Assembly (NCBI RefSeq): GCF_014596085.1
Contig: NZ_JACCJY010000042.1
Location: 1 to 50,158, forward strand
Reading direction: 5' to 3'
DNA length: 50,158 nucleotides
Source: Azospirillum tabaci
GTDB lineage: Bacteria; Pseudomonadota; Alphaproteobacteria; Azospirillales; Azospirillaceae
Every line of letters begins with the position of its first letter. The first letter of the stretch is position 1. Both the position numbers and the translations under genes were made by a program. The notes beneath the pieces are model-generated. The model worked only from the letters and a program-made list of their open reading frames with translations. It was not told where the DNA came from and searched no databases. Below are positions 41,063 to 50,076 of this stretch, in pieces.

Positions 41063-42229
41063 TCAGCCCCGGAAGATGTGCGGCACCATCGCCGCGTCGG
41101 AGCCGACCCGGGGGTCCGCCGATTCACGGACCGACATGCCCAGGCACTTGTCCCCGATGATCCAGCAGTGCAGGAGCGCGTGGACGCCCTCCTCCTCGAA
41201 GATCGGCGGGGTTTCCAGCCAGACCCGTCCCCCCGGATAATCGGCGCTGCCGGTGTCCGAGATGGTGCGGCCGTGCGCCGTCATGCGCTGGGCCGCGTCG
41301 TCCAGCCCGAACAGGCTGCGCTCCGTCACGGAGTCGCAGCCGGCCATCTCCTCGGGGTCCAGCGCGGCGCGGCACAGGTTGGGGTGGCGCGGGTAAAGCG
41401 CCCAGAGCGTCGCCAGAAGTCCGTGGTTCGACATCGGCCAGCACCACAGCGGCGACAGCATGCTCATGCCGCCCATCCGCAGCTTCTGCAGGAAGGCATC
41501 GTCGGCCAGCCCCTGCCAGGGGTAGATCTTCGCCAGCCAGGAAGCCGACCGCCCCTCGTCGTCGATGAAGCGCTGGCCATCCCAGCCCAGGCTTTGCAGC
41601 GGCAGCAGATGCGTGGCGATGCCGGCCTCCGCCGCGGTGGCGGCCAGATAGACCAGCTCGCTCTCGCGCATCGGATCGGGGGTGGCACAGGCCAGATGGA
41701 CGAGCCCGCGACCCGGCATGCCCGCCGCCAGCTCCTCCCAACGCTCCACCAGCCCCTCGTGCAGACCGTTGAACTGGTTGGCGTCGGCCATCAGGGCCTC
41801 GCGCCAGTTGCGCTGGATGATCGAGGCGGAGAACAGCCCCTCCGGCGTGTCGTAATTGCAGGCCAGCAGCTTGACCGAATCACGCCCGTCATAGGCCAGC
41901 GTCAGCCGCCCGATCAGCGCGCCGGCCCGCTCGTTCAGCCGGCCCGCGGCCCAATAGTCGTTCCAGGAGGCTTCGAGGAGCCGCGCCACGCCGCCGCGGA
42001 CCCCCAGCTGGGCCAGCGCCCGCCCGTCCACCGTCGCGCGCAGCGCCTCGCGCAGCATGGTGTGCAGTTCGTCGGCGACGCTCTCGATCAGGTCGATCTG
42101 GTGGGCGGAAAACTCGTACCGCACGTCCTCGCGCCAGAAGGCGCCAGCGCTCATCGCGCGGACGCCATAGGGGTATTTGCGGAGCCCCGGACGCCAATCC
42201 GCACGGGGTTTCATGACTGCTCTGCGCAT
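41063..42229 (-). CDS. glutathionylspermidine synthase family protein with altered ATP-grasp motifs
   Basis: A 388-aa protein of the YgiC/YjfC/GspS-like family. The pre-ATP-grasp part has LACNYDTPEG (122-131) and DANQFNGLHEGLVERWEELA; the C-terminal part has LLATLWALYPRHPNL (271-285), ALLHCWIIGDKCLGMSVRES and VPHIF. In the family, the first segment normally reads NKxLLPLLWE.FP.HPNL and a later one KPxxGREGAN; here they are SNHGLLATLW (268-) and TERSLFGLDDA (302-). The expected ATP-binding Lys residues are thus missing, as far as I remember the family. It may be a divergent ligase or a pseudoenzyme. The start is 42229 or ATG 42214; neither has a strong RBS. Confidence 0.75.
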   Translation of the reverse strand: MRRAVMKPRADWRPGLRKYPYGVRAMSAGAFWREDVRYEFSAHQIDLIESVADELHTMLREALRATVDGRALAQLGVRGGVARLLEASWNDYWAAGRLNERAGALIGRLTLAYDGRDSVKLLACNYDTPEGLFSASIIQRNWREALMADANQFNGLHEGLVERWEELAAGMPGRGLVHLACATPDPMRESELVYLAATAAEAGIATHLLPLQSLGWDGQRFIDDEGRSASWLAKIYPWQGLADDAFLQKLRMGGMSMLSPLWCWPMSNHGLLATLWALYPRHPNLCRAALDPEEMAGCDSVTERSLFGLDDAAQRMTAHGRTISDTGSADYPGGRVWLETPPIFEEEGVHALLHCWIIGDKCLGMSVRESADPRVGSDAAMVPHIFRG

Positions 42230-42397
42230 CGTGTGCTTACCGGGCCGCCGGATTCAATCCATGGTTTTGCCCCGCTGCGGCGCGCGCCGCGCGGCCGTCC
42301 GGGATTGGGTGGGGGCGGATCATTGCGGCGCAAACGCGCCAACACAAGCGCCTTGCGTGACTGTCCCTCCGTTTTTCCACGCTTGTTCTCTTGGATC

Positions 42398-44329
42398 TCA
42401 CAAGCGGACCCGGCCGGCCAGCCAGGCCGCAATGGCGTTCTCCATCGCCTCGGCGGTCGGATCGCCGTGCTCCGGTCCGGTTCCCACCATGGGAAGCCTG
42501 GCCGCGACGGCGATGTCCTCCGCCGGGGCGCCCGTCCCGACGAACAGGTCGCAGCGCCGCAGCAGGGCGCACAGCCCATCGAAACCCAGCCGGCCGACCG
42601 CATTCAGGCAGGCCGCCCCCGTTTCCCCGGCAATGCGCGCCGCGGCCCCCCGGGCGGCCTCCTCGCCAATCAGGATCAGAGCGGTATCCCCCCGCGTGGC
42701 GAGGCGGCGGCACAGTTCCGACAGGCTCCCGGTGCCGGCGGACGCGGACAGCCCGACGGCGCAGCGCCAGCGCGCCGGAACGCCCTCCGCCAGAAGCGCG
42801 GCGGCGGCCCGCTCGCCGGCGGGCGAGGCCCAGACCTCCGTGGCGGGGTCCGGCTCTCCGGCGGTCAGCGCCTCCAGCAGGCCGGCCGGGGTCGTCGCGA
42901 CATGGGTCAGGAAGGCGTCGGCGTAATAGCCGCGCACCGGCCGGCCGACCCTGTGGCCGAGGCGGAGCGGCGCGCCGGTGTCCTGCATCAGGCGGTTGGC
43001 GAAGCTGGCATCCTCTCCCCGGCCAGGATTGATCGTCAGGTCGAAGGCGCCGCTGAACTGCTGGCCGATCTCCTGGCGCACCGCGGTCACCAGCGCGTCG
43101 TCGGGCGCCCGCCCCTTCAGCGGCGGCAGGGTGACGCGCTGGTTGACGTAGGGGCAGAGGGCGAGCGCCGCCTCCGCGTCGGGCGTCGCGAAGACGGTGA
43201 TCCGGGCCAGCGGCAAGGCCCGCCGCAGTTCCCGCAGGACGCCGGATGCCCGCAGCACGGCCCCCACCCCGTCCGGCAGGAACACGCCGACACTCCGGAT
43301 CAGGTCGGTCGGGAAGGGGGGAGGTTCGCCGGGGACGAGCGTGCGGCGGCGGGCGGCCGGGCCCGAGTCCCGCAGCAGGGCCACCGCCGGGGCGGTCGAG
43401 GCACCCCGCGCCGGCGGAACGAAGCCCCAGGTTCCCTCGGCATCCGGACGTGCCAACGGTTCCACCATGGCATGCTCGGCGCGCGCGACGGTCGCCGCGT
43501 CGGTCACCCAGGGGAAGAAATCGCGCAACGGGAGGGTGCCGCTGCCGACCGTCCGGCCCGCAGCCTGCAACGCGTCCCACCGACGGACCGCGCCATCGTA
43601 GCCGTAATAGATTTCCTTGAACGCGACCTGCTCCCGCGTCGCGTAGGCGAAATGCTGGAAGACCAGCCCGCCCGCCGCCGTCTCCTCGTGAAGGAAGGGG
43701 TTGGCCGCGCCGAGTTCGAGGTCCGACCCGTCGGGCTGCGGACGCATCAGCCGGGGCGGGACGTGCGAGTGCCAGAAATCCCCCGGCCGATACCGCCATG
43801 TGCGCAGCCATTCGTACGCGCGGTAATTGCCGTAATGATCCAGCCGGTCGAGGACCAGGGACGGGCCGACGAAGAAATGGCAGAGGTACAGCGCCGCCGT
43901 GCGCGACGGCGAGTCGAGGAACATCCGGCGCGCACGGGTGATCTGCTCCGCCGTCCACAGTTCGTCCGCATCGACCTGCCAGAGCAGGCATTCCTCCGTC
44001 ATGGCGGAGAGCGGCGCGGTCACCATCTCCACCTTGCCCTGCCAGAACATGCCGGGGGGCTTGCGGTAGACCGACACGCGCCCGAGCTCCTCCGCGGCGA
44101 TGAGGTCCAGATACTCCGAGGTGCCGTCACTGCTTCGGCCGTCGCGGTGAAGGTCCTGCGGGACGCGCCCACCCCGCTGCGCGCACCAGGAGGAGTCGCG
44201 GACCTGCTCCGCCACCCCCTCCACGATGTGCCAATGCCAGGGGAAGGGCAGTTGGCGGAACACCTCCAGGTGATAGCGGATGAAGGGATCGCCGTTCAGC
44301 ACGATGGTCAGGAAATGAACCGGTAGCAT
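42398..44329 (-). CDS. two-domain glycosyltransferase (GT2-like + GT9/heptosyltransferase-like)
   Basis: A 643-aa protein. The N-terminal domain (1 to about 300) starts FLTIVLNGDPFIRYH and has a DxD-type motif D120-A-D122 in WQVDADELWT, as in GT2 enzymes. The C-terminal half (about 340-643) begins SVGVFLPDGVGAVLRASGVLRELRRALP, continues FDLTINPGRGEDASF and ends with DLFVGTGAPAEDIAVA, the layout of GT9 (heptosyltransferase) folds, although nucleotide-binding motifs look weak. Acceptor unknown; a cell-surface polysaccharide is likely. I chose 44329 because similarity starts there; the frame is open upstream. GAAGGACGG lies about 10 nt upstream. Confidence 0.78.
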   Translation of the reverse strand: MLPVHFLTIVLNGDPFIRYHLEVFRQLPFPWHWHIVEGVAEQVRDSSWCAQRGGRVPQDLHRDGRSSDGTSEYLDLIAAEELGRVSVYRKPPGMFWQGKVEMVTAPLSAMTEECLLWQVDADELWTAEQITRARRMFLDSPSRTAALYLCHFFVGPSLVLDRLDHYGNYRAYEWLRTWRYRPGDFWHSHVPPRLMRPQPDGSDLELGAANPFLHEETAAGGLVFQHFAYATREQVAFKEIYYGYDGAVRRWDALQAAGRTVGSGTLPLRDFFPWVTDAATVARAEHAMVEPLARPDAEGTWGFVPPARGASTAPAVALLRDSGPAARRRTLVPGEPPPFPTDLIRSVGVFLPDGVGAVLRASGVLRELRRALPLARITVFATPDAEAALALCPYVNQRVTLPPLKGRAPDDALVTAVRQEIGQQFSGAFDLTINPGRGEDASFANRLMQDTGAPLRLGHRVGRPVRGYYADAFLTHVATTPAGLLEALTAGEPDPATEVWASPAGERAAAALLAEGVPARWRCAVGLSASAGTGSLSELCRRLATRGDTALILIGEEAARGAAARIAGETGAACLNAVGRLGFDGLCALLRRCDLFVGTGAPAEDIAVAARLPMVGTGPEHGDPTAEAMENAIAAWLAGRVRL

Positions 44330-44483
44330 GCCCGCAATTCCGTCCTTCGCCCGTTGATCCAGCCTCGCGCAGTCCGCCGGACCTTGTCGGTTCCGCGGGA
44401 GCGGTGTCAAGGAACGCGTGCCATGCCGCGGACGGGTCGCCATCCCCCTCTTGACGGCGGGGGACCCCGCCCCTACCCTGGCG

Positions 44484-44697
44484 CCGGTTATGGTTCCCCG
44501 CGCCATCCGGTGGCGGGGCTAAGAGGGAAGCCGGTGAGCCGCCCCGCTCGGGGAGAAACGGCAAATCCGGCGCTGCCCCCGCAACTGTGAGCGGTGAGCG
44601 GCCTCGTCCTTTCCGTGTCACTGGCGCCGCCTGCGGGAACGGGCGCCGGGAAGGCCGGACGATGCCGCCTTGACCCGCAAGCCAGGAGACCTGCCGT
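44484..44697 (+). promoter_or_regulatory. cobalamin riboswitch
   Basis: Conserved pieces in order: GGTTCCCC, GCGGGGCTAAGAGGGAAGC with CCGGTG, AATCCGGCGCTGCCCCCGC, AACTGTGAGCGG and the closing GCCAGGAGACCTGCC. This is the B12-box layout. It precedes the CbiM-like gene by about 190 bp, so adenosylcobalamin should repress it, consistent with metal uptake for B12 synthesis. No terminator is obvious in the 190 bp between; regulation may be at translation. Confidence 0.93.
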
Positions 44698-44885
44698 AAC
44701 CGAACGTACGTCCTCGGGCGGGGTGCCCCGGTGGTCGCTTGCCGATGTCCGGCCCTACGGCCGCCCGTCTTCCGCAAGCCGTCCCCCCGGTGCGCCCACC
44801 CTGGGGCCAAGGGGGTTGCGATGCCGGTGCCTGCCAGCAACGACGCCCCTCCCAACGCATGGCAGACTCGGAAAGGGCATAGAGC

Positions 44886-45566
44886 ATGCACATCGAACCC
44901 GGCGTCGTGGACGGCGCCAAGATCGCTCTCAGCTACGCGACGGCCGCCGGCGGCTTCGCGATGGCCGGAAAGCTGGCGCGCGACGACGTCCGCAACAACG
45001 GCGGGGTCGCGCCGCTGGTGCTGCGCAGCCTGATCGCCACCGCGCTGGTCTTTTCCTTCTTCGAGGTGTTCCCGCACCACCCCGTGGGCGTGTCGGAGGT
45101 TCACCTGATCCTCGGTTCGACGCTGCTTCTGCTGTTCGGCGCCGGTGCGGCCTCCATCGGCCTCGCCGCCGGCCTGCTGATCCAGGGCCTGTTCTTCGCG
45201 CCCTTCGACCTGCCGCAGTACGGCATGAACGTCACCACGCTGCTGGTCCCGCTGTGGGGCATCAGCCTGCTGGCGAAGCGGATCGTCCCCGACGCCACTC
45301 CGTATGTCGACCTGAAATACTCCCAGGCGCTGGCCCTCTCCACCGCCTATCAGGGCGGCATCGTCGCCTGGGTGGCCTTCTGGGCCTTCTACGGTCACGG
45401 CTTCACCGCCGAGACCATGACGGAAGTCGCCTCCTTCGGCGCCGCCTACATGACCGTCATCATCGTCGAGCCGCTGGCCGACCTCGCCGTTCTGGCCATC
45501 GCCAAGGCGCTGCGCCGCCAGAGCCAGGGGCCGCTGTTCAACGCGCGCCTGCATCAGGGCGCCTGA
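44886..45566 (+). CDS. CbiM-type cobalt (energy-coupling factor) permease
   Basis: A 226-aa membrane protein with about six transmembrane segments. It begins MHIEPGVVDGAKIALSYATA; the N-terminal Met-His is the metal-binding start characteristic of CbiM/NikM. The length and pattern (GSTLLLLFGAGAASIGLAAGLLIQGLFF) fit the Co/Ni ECF substrate-binding component. Cobalt is likely because of the cobalamin riboswitch upstream. CbiN, CbiQ and CbiO are not adjacent: the next gene is convergent sodA-like. GGAAAGGGC precedes the ATG. Confidence 0.88.
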   Translation: MHIEPGVVDGAKIALSYATAAGGFAMAGKLARDDVRNNGGVAPLVLRSLIATALVFSFFEVFPHHPVGVSEVHLILGSTLLLLFGAGAASIGLAAGLLIQGLFFAPFDLPQYGMNVTTLLVPLWGISLLAKRIVPDATPYVDLKYSQALALSTAYQGGIVAWVAFWAFYGHGFTAETMTEVASFGAAYMTVIIVEPLADLAVLAIAKALRRQSQGPLFNARLHQGA

Positions 45567-45596
45567 CCGGCCAACCGGACCGGCCAACCGGACCGG
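45565..45596. repeat. 13-bp tandem repeat after the CbiM gene
   Basis: GACCGGCCAACCG occurs at 45565-45577 and 45578-45590, with a partial third copy to 45596. It overlaps the stop codon of the permease gene. It is likely a slippage product without known function. Confidence 0.8.
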
Positions 45597-45610
45597 ACGG
45601 TTCGCGTGAA

Positions 45611-45639
45611 GGGCGGCGGGGATGTCCCGCCGCCCTTTT
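45611..45639 (+). terminator. intrinsic terminator of the CbiM gene
   Basis: GGGCGGCGGG (45611-45620) pairs with CCCGCCGCCC (45626-45635), followed by TTTT. It sits between the convergent CbiM and superoxide dismutase genes. Confidence 0.88.
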
Positions 45640-45660
45640 CCGTTCAGAGCACCAGTTCGT

Positions 45661-46413
45661 TCAGATCAGCAGCTCGCCCTTGCGAATGGCCGCGTAGCGG
45701 CGGTTCACCGCTCCCCAGTCGACCACGTTCCACCAGGCCGCCAGATAGTCGGCGCGCCGGTTCTGGTACTTCAGATAATAGGCGTGCTCCCACACGTCGT
45801 TGCCCATCAGCACGGGCACCCCTTCCATGGCCGGGGAGTCCTGGTTCGGACGGGCGGCGATGGCGAGCTTGCCCGACGACGGGTCGGCGGTGACGAAGAC
45901 CCAGCCGCTGCCGAACTGGCCGGCGCCCGCCGTGTTGAAGCGGGTCTTGAAGTCGTCGAAGCTGCCGAAGTCGCGCGTGATGGCCGCACCGACCTCGCCG
46001 CCCGGTGCGCCCCCGGCGTTCGCCCCCATGATGCTCCAGAACATGCTGTGGTTCGCGTGCCCGCCGCCGTTGTTGCGCACCGCGGTGCGGATGTTTTCCG
46101 GCAGTTCCGGCACGCGCTTCAGCAGGTCGGCCAGCGACATCGACTGAAGGTCGCCGTGGTTGGCAAGCGCCTTGTTGAGGTTGTCCACGTAGGCCTGATG
46201 GTGCTTGCCGTGATGCACGCTCATGGTCGTCGCGTCGATGTGCGGCTCCAGCGCGGCGGGGGCATAGGGCAGCGGCGGCAGCGTGAAGCCCTTGCCGCCC
46301 GGCGCCTGGCCCCCGGTTGTTTGGGCCAGGACGAAGCGCGGCGCCACGGCCAGCACCAGCGCGGCGGCTCCGGCGGACAGCAACAGTTGGCGGCGATCCA
46401 GGCGAATGGACAT
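45661..46413 (-). CDS. exported Fe/Mn superoxide dismutase
   Basis: A 250-aa Fe/Mn-SOD with an N-terminal twin-arginine-like signal (RLDRRQLLLSAGAAALVLAV, cleavage near residue 30), so it should act in the periplasm. Metal ligands are H67 (VHHGKHH), H122 (HANHSMFW), D206 and H210 (NDVWEHAYY). Metal preference (Fe, Mn or cambialistic) cannot be fixed by eye. The start at 46413 has GGGAGG 5 nt upstream; longer in-frame starts would bury the signal peptide. It is monocistronic and converges with the CbiM gene. Confidence 0.93.
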   Translation of the reverse strand: MSIRLDRRQLLLSAGAAALVLAVAPRFVLAQTTGGQAPGGKGFTLPPLPYAPAALEPHIDATTMSVHHGKHHQAYVDNLNKALANHGDLQSMSLADLLKRVPELPENIRTAVRNNGGGHANHSMFWSIMGANAGGAPGGEVGAAITRDFGSFDDFKTRFNTAGAGQFGSGWVFVTADPSSGKLAIAARPNQDSPAMEGVPVLMGNDVWEHAYYLKYQNRRADYLAAWWNVVDWGAVNRRYAAIRKGELLI

Positions 46414-46542
46414 GAGACCTCCCATTGTGTGTTTTGTGCCGAACAGCGGGGGAAGCGACAGCCTCAGTGCAACCCCGCAACTCACTCAACAGGGCAATGG
46501 GCGTAGTCACTCGGTACCGGCTTACGGCGCATCGCCCGATTC

Positions 46543-46917
46543 CTACAGCCGAACCTTTCCCGTCAGGCCGGCGGACGCCGAGTGCACCACGCCCATCGCC
46601 ACGGCCCGCCAGCGCCCCAGACGGAATCGGGAGGGGGCCGCCGCCGGCTTCCGGACCGGTGGGACCGGGACCGCTTCCGCCGCCTCGCGGATCTTGCGGG
46701 CGCGGCGCTCCCGCAGCAGCAGGCGCATCACCTCCTCCTCCGTGACAATGCGTCCGGCCTTTGCCGAGGCGAGGCTGGCGGTGTCCTGGAGGGCGGCGAC
46801 CTGCGCCAGGGTGCCGGTCAGCCCCTTGGCGGCGGCGGTTTCCAGCGCTTCGCGATGAATGGCGAGGATGAACGGCTTCAGCCCGCGGTCGGGCGTTCCG
46901 TGCGGCGGTGTCGGCAT
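46543..46917 (-). CDS. hypothetical protein (124 aa)
   Basis: Unassigned, Ala/Arg-rich. The N-terminal 70 residues are helical (LKPFILAIHREALETAAAKG, LAQVAALQDTASLA), then TEEEVMRLLLRERRARKIREAAE, a Pro-rich linker and a basic tail. There is no signal peptide. The start at 46917 is preferred because the extension further upstream is Arg-rich without an RBS. It may be a small DNA- or RNA-associated protein, but nothing firm can be said. Confidence 0.55.
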   Translation of the reverse strand: MPTPPHGTPDRGLKPFILAIHREALETAAAKGLTGTLAQVAALQDTASLASAKAGRIVTEEEVMRLLLRERRARKIREAAEAVPVPPVRKPAAAPSRFRLGRWRAVAMGVVHSASAGLTGKVRL

Positions 46918-47091
46918 GGCGGAAAGGCTCCGGGGATTCGTTCGATCGGATAAGCCATCATCCAACCGATAACGCCGCCGCGGCAAAGACCCCTACGGAT
47001 TAGCCCCGCCGTCCCCGTTCGGGGAAACCGCCGCCGGATCAAAATCTACGAAACTCGGAAAGAACCGGCGCCCTGCCGGGAAGGAGAGAGT

Positions 47092-47167
<76 letters not shown>

Positions 47168-47197
47168 ACTATACTCTCAGACCAACACAAGAGGTGT

Positions 47198-47284
47198 TGG
47201 TGCGCTTGGAGGGACTCGAACCCCCACGGCCTTTCAGCCACTAGGACCTGAACCTAGCGCGTCTACCAATTCCGCCACAAGCGC
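47198..47284 (-). tRNA. tRNA-Leu (CAG)
   Basis: An 87-nt type II tRNA on the minus strand: acceptor GCGCTTG/CAAGCGC, anticodon stem CTAGG/CCTAG around TTCAGGT (anticodon CAG), long variable arm, T-arm GGTTCGAGTCC and encoded CCA. It lies 30 bp from tRNA-Ala and is probably co-transcribed. Confidence 0.95.
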
Positions 47285-47420
47285 GTCGTCTACTCTTGCA
47301 TCCCGCGTCTCTTGGGGTGACGCGGGAGCGCTGATATAGCCGCGCCGTCGGCGGCGCTCAAGCGAAATCGACATCGCCCCGTCACTTTTTTGCAAGACCG
47401 CGAGAGGGAGCGCCGAGCCC

Positions 47421-49766
47421 CTATTCCGCCGCCCCGGCGTGGCGCATCCGGTCGGCGTTGGCGGCGCCCGCCTCGGCCCCCATCCCGGCCAGCACCTCAG
47501 CCGCGCCGCGGGCGATGTGCAGCGTGCGCTGCGGCAGCGGGAAATCGATTCCCAGCTCGATGAAGCGCGCTTTCATGCGGCCGTTGAACTCCCGCCCGAC
47601 GTTCCATTGCTGGATGGGCAGCGTCTTGATCCGCGCCTTGATGACCGCCGCGGACTCCTGGAAGGAATCGACACCCAGCACCTCCAGCGGCTCCAGGATC
47701 AGCGGCGCGAAGCGCGGGTCCTTGCGCAGCTCGTCGCCGATGCCGTGCAGCACGGAGACCACGCGGTCGGCGTTCTCGTGATAGGGGATCGCCACGTCGA
47801 ACACGTAGTAGCTGAAGTCCTTCGTCATGTTCGACACGCTGGTGACCGCGCTGAAGGGGATGGTGTGCACCGTTCCATCGAAGTCGCGCAGGCGGATCGT
47901 GCGGATGTTCATCCCCTCCACCAGACCGCCCTTACCGCCGACATTCACCACGTCGCCGACCGAGATGGTGTCCTCGAACAGGATGAACAGGCCGGTGATG
48001 ACGTCCTTGACCAGAGTCTGCGCGCCGAAACCGACGGCCAGACCGACCACGCCGGCACCGGCCAGCAGCGGCCCGATGTTCAGTCCCAGCTCCGACAGGG
48101 TGATCAGGGTGACCAGCGTCAGCAGAACCACCAGAAGGGCGCTGCGCAGCAGCGGCAGCAAGGTGCGCACCCGCGCGCTGCGCTGGATGGCCCGCCCGTT
48201 GCGGTCCGTCGTCGCCAGATGGCGCTCGATCAGGCCGTTCGTCACCTCCCACACGGCGAGCGCGATGGCGCCGACCAGCAGGAGCGACAGGCCCGACGCC
48301 ACGATGCGCAGGCCGATGGCGGTTTGCAGCCAGCCCCAGACGTCCAGCCCCCAGGCGTGCAGAACCACCAGCCCGCCCAGCATGCCCACCGCTGCGTGCA
48401 GAAGCCGCGCGGTGGGGGCGATGTAGCGGCGCAGCCGCCCCGCCGCCCAAGCCGACGGGCCCCGCCGGCGGTCCGTGCGCTCCACAAGCGCCGCGGCGGC
48501 GCGGGTGATCCCCCGCCCGACCAGCCGCGCGACTCCGGCGACCACCAGCGTCACCGCCGTCGCCTGCACCACGAACAGCAGCCCGCCGCTGATCTCCAGC
48601 GCCCAGATGCCGAAGAGGACGATGATGTAGAGGATGGCGATGGCGTGCCAGACATCCGCCACGCGGCGGCCGGCGGCGCGCAGCATCCGCCCCGCCCCGG
48701 CGGCCCGCCGTCCGGGCGGAACCGGCGACACCACGTCGGACAGCGGCTGCGCCGCCGCGATCCCGCCGCGCAGCCTTGCCGCCACCGCCTCCCGGCTCTG
48801 CAGCACCAGCACCGCCAGCATGACGGCGACGACCAGACCGACGAGGGTCACCAGCGCGCTGTAGCTCTGCGCCGGCAGACCGAGCCGCCGCGCCGCCTCG
48901 GCCAGGAACATCCCGTAGAGCGTGGTGATGGCGATGGTCCGGCACCAGCGCAGCAGCCGCAGGGCCGAGCCGTCGCTCATCGGGATCAGCCGCAGGTTGG
49001 ATGAAGCCGGGGCCAGCAGCGCCCGGACGACCAGAAGCACGATCTGCACGAAGATGCTGGCGTTCAGGAAGGTGACGCCCAGAACCCGCACCACCGGCGG
49101 CGGGTCGAACAGCGCCAGCACGCCGAAGCCCGCGGCGGCGAAGGCCACGATGGGGGCCATGTCGAACAGCGACCGCACCAGCAGCAGCGGCACCTTGGCG
49201 AAGGCGGAATGGATGGGCCGGGCCGCCAGCATCGCGCGCGGGCGCCGCAGCGTGCGGATGGCGATCAGCCGGGCGCCCTGCCCGACCACGACCACTAGCA
49301 CCAGCTCGGCGACCAGCCAGCCCCAGGCGGCGCGCTGCGCCGGGTCGGAGACCTGCCGTTCCAGCCAATGCAGCCCCTGCGGCGCGTTCAGCAGGGCGTC
49401 GCCGGCCAGCGCGGCCTCCTGCCCCAGCCCGTCGAGCCGCTCCGACAGCAAGGTGAGCAGGCGGGTGCCGATCCCCTCCGGCTCCGCCGGCGCGGCGGCG
49501 GCCTCCGCCTGCTCCAGGGCGCGGAGCTGGCCGAGCAGGGCGGCGCGGCGCTCCGGGTCCTCCAGCGTCTGGCGCAGGCGGGCGATTTCCTCCGGATTGG
49601 GGGCCGTTTCGGCCTGGGCCGGCGGGGTGGGAGTCGGGATCTGCGCCGACGCCGGGCTCACGATTCCCCCCAGCGCGGCGGTCAGAAGGAGAAGGAGGGC
49701 AAGAAGGCCGCGCAAGGCGCGGAAGCGGGCGGCGGCAAGCCGTGGGGCACGGTCGTCGGAAGTCAT
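47421..49766 (-). CDS. MscS-family mechanosensitive channel (large, multi-TM)
   Basis: A 781-aa inner-membrane protein. Signal peptide (cleavage near residue 40, SPASAQ), a helical periplasmic segment (EEIARLRQTLEDPERRAALLGQ), about 10-11 transmembrane helices, and the C-terminal MscS core: pore helix GPLLAGAGVVGLAVGFGAQT, then the beta domain LFEDTISVGDVVNVGG and LRDFDGTVHTIPFS, and the alpha/beta end VLHGIGDELRKDP. The extra N-terminal helices place it with the larger MscM/YnaI/YbdG-type members. The role is release of solutes after osmotic downshift. The start is ATG 49766. It is divergent from gap. Confidence 0.93.
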   Translation of the reverse strand: MTSDDRAPRLAAARFRALRGLLALLLLLTAALGGIVSPASAQIPTPTPPAQAETAPNPEEIARLRQTLEDPERRAALLGQLRALEQAEAAAAPAEPEGIGTRLLTLLSERLDGLGQEAALAGDALLNAPQGLHWLERQVSDPAQRAAWGWLVAELVLVVVVGQGARLIAIRTLRRPRAMLAARPIHSAFAKVPLLLVRSLFDMAPIVAFAAAGFGVLALFDPPPVVRVLGVTFLNASIFVQIVLLVVRALLAPASSNLRLIPMSDGSALRLLRWCRTIAITTLYGMFLAEAARRLGLPAQSYSALVTLVGLVVAVMLAVLVLQSREAVAARLRGGIAAAQPLSDVVSPVPPGRRAAGAGRMLRAAGRRVADVWHAIAILYIIVLFGIWALEISGGLLFVVQATAVTLVVAGVARLVGRGITRAAAALVERTDRRRGPSAWAAGRLRRYIAPTARLLHAAVGMLGGLVVLHAWGLDVWGWLQTAIGLRIVASGLSLLLVGAIALAVWEVTNGLIERHLATTDRNGRAIQRSARVRTLLPLLRSALLVVLLTLVTLITLSELGLNIGPLLAGAGVVGLAVGFGAQTLVKDVITGLFILFEDTISVGDVVNVGGKGGLVEGMNIRTIRLRDFDGTVHTIPFSAVTSVSNMTKDFSYYVFDVAIPYHENADRVVSVLHGIGDELRKDPRFAPLILEPLEVLGVDSFQESAAVIKARIKTLPIQQWNVGREFNGRMKARFIELGIDFPLPQRTLHIARGAAEVLAGMGAEAGAANADRMRHAGAAE

Positions 49767-50076
49767 CGTCCTCTGGTGGTTCCAGTTCTCGGGAAAGACC
49801 TTTGGAGCGGTCCGGGTGACGGGTCCACCCAGGCCAACAGCGCCGGGCGCGGTTTGTCTTGCAACGCAGCAACCGCGACATTTTGTCCGGCGAACCGTCC
49901 GACCCGCCGTCCGCTCTTGCGCATCAATCTGATATATTAGTATACATCATGGCGAACGCCGGAAGCGCCCGCGCTCTGTCGCGGCGGGCCGCCCGACCCG
50001 GCGCCCCTTTTCAACCGGCCCTGGCCGGCGCCGCCCCCGATCCCATCAGGGGCCGCGAACACCAGTGGAGAACAGC
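49767..50076. other. divergent intergenic region, MscS channel / gap
   Basis: About 310 bp with no gene visible. It contains the candidate gap promoter at 49917-49946 and the gap ribosome binding site (GTGGAG before 50077). The rest is GC-rich without evident structure. Confidence 0.6.
49917..49946 (+). promoter_or_regulatory. candidate promoter of gap
   Basis: TTGCGC (49917-49922) and TATACA (49941-49946) separated by 18 nt, in the only AT-rich patch of this intergenic region. GTATAC at the -10 is palindromic. It leaves a leader of about 120 nt. Confidence 0.4.

Noticed and set aside
41078..44326. 1,082-codon plus-strand frame across the GspS-like and glycosyltransferase genes
   Set aside because: It spans two genes and their intergenic region on the other strand, with shadow composition.
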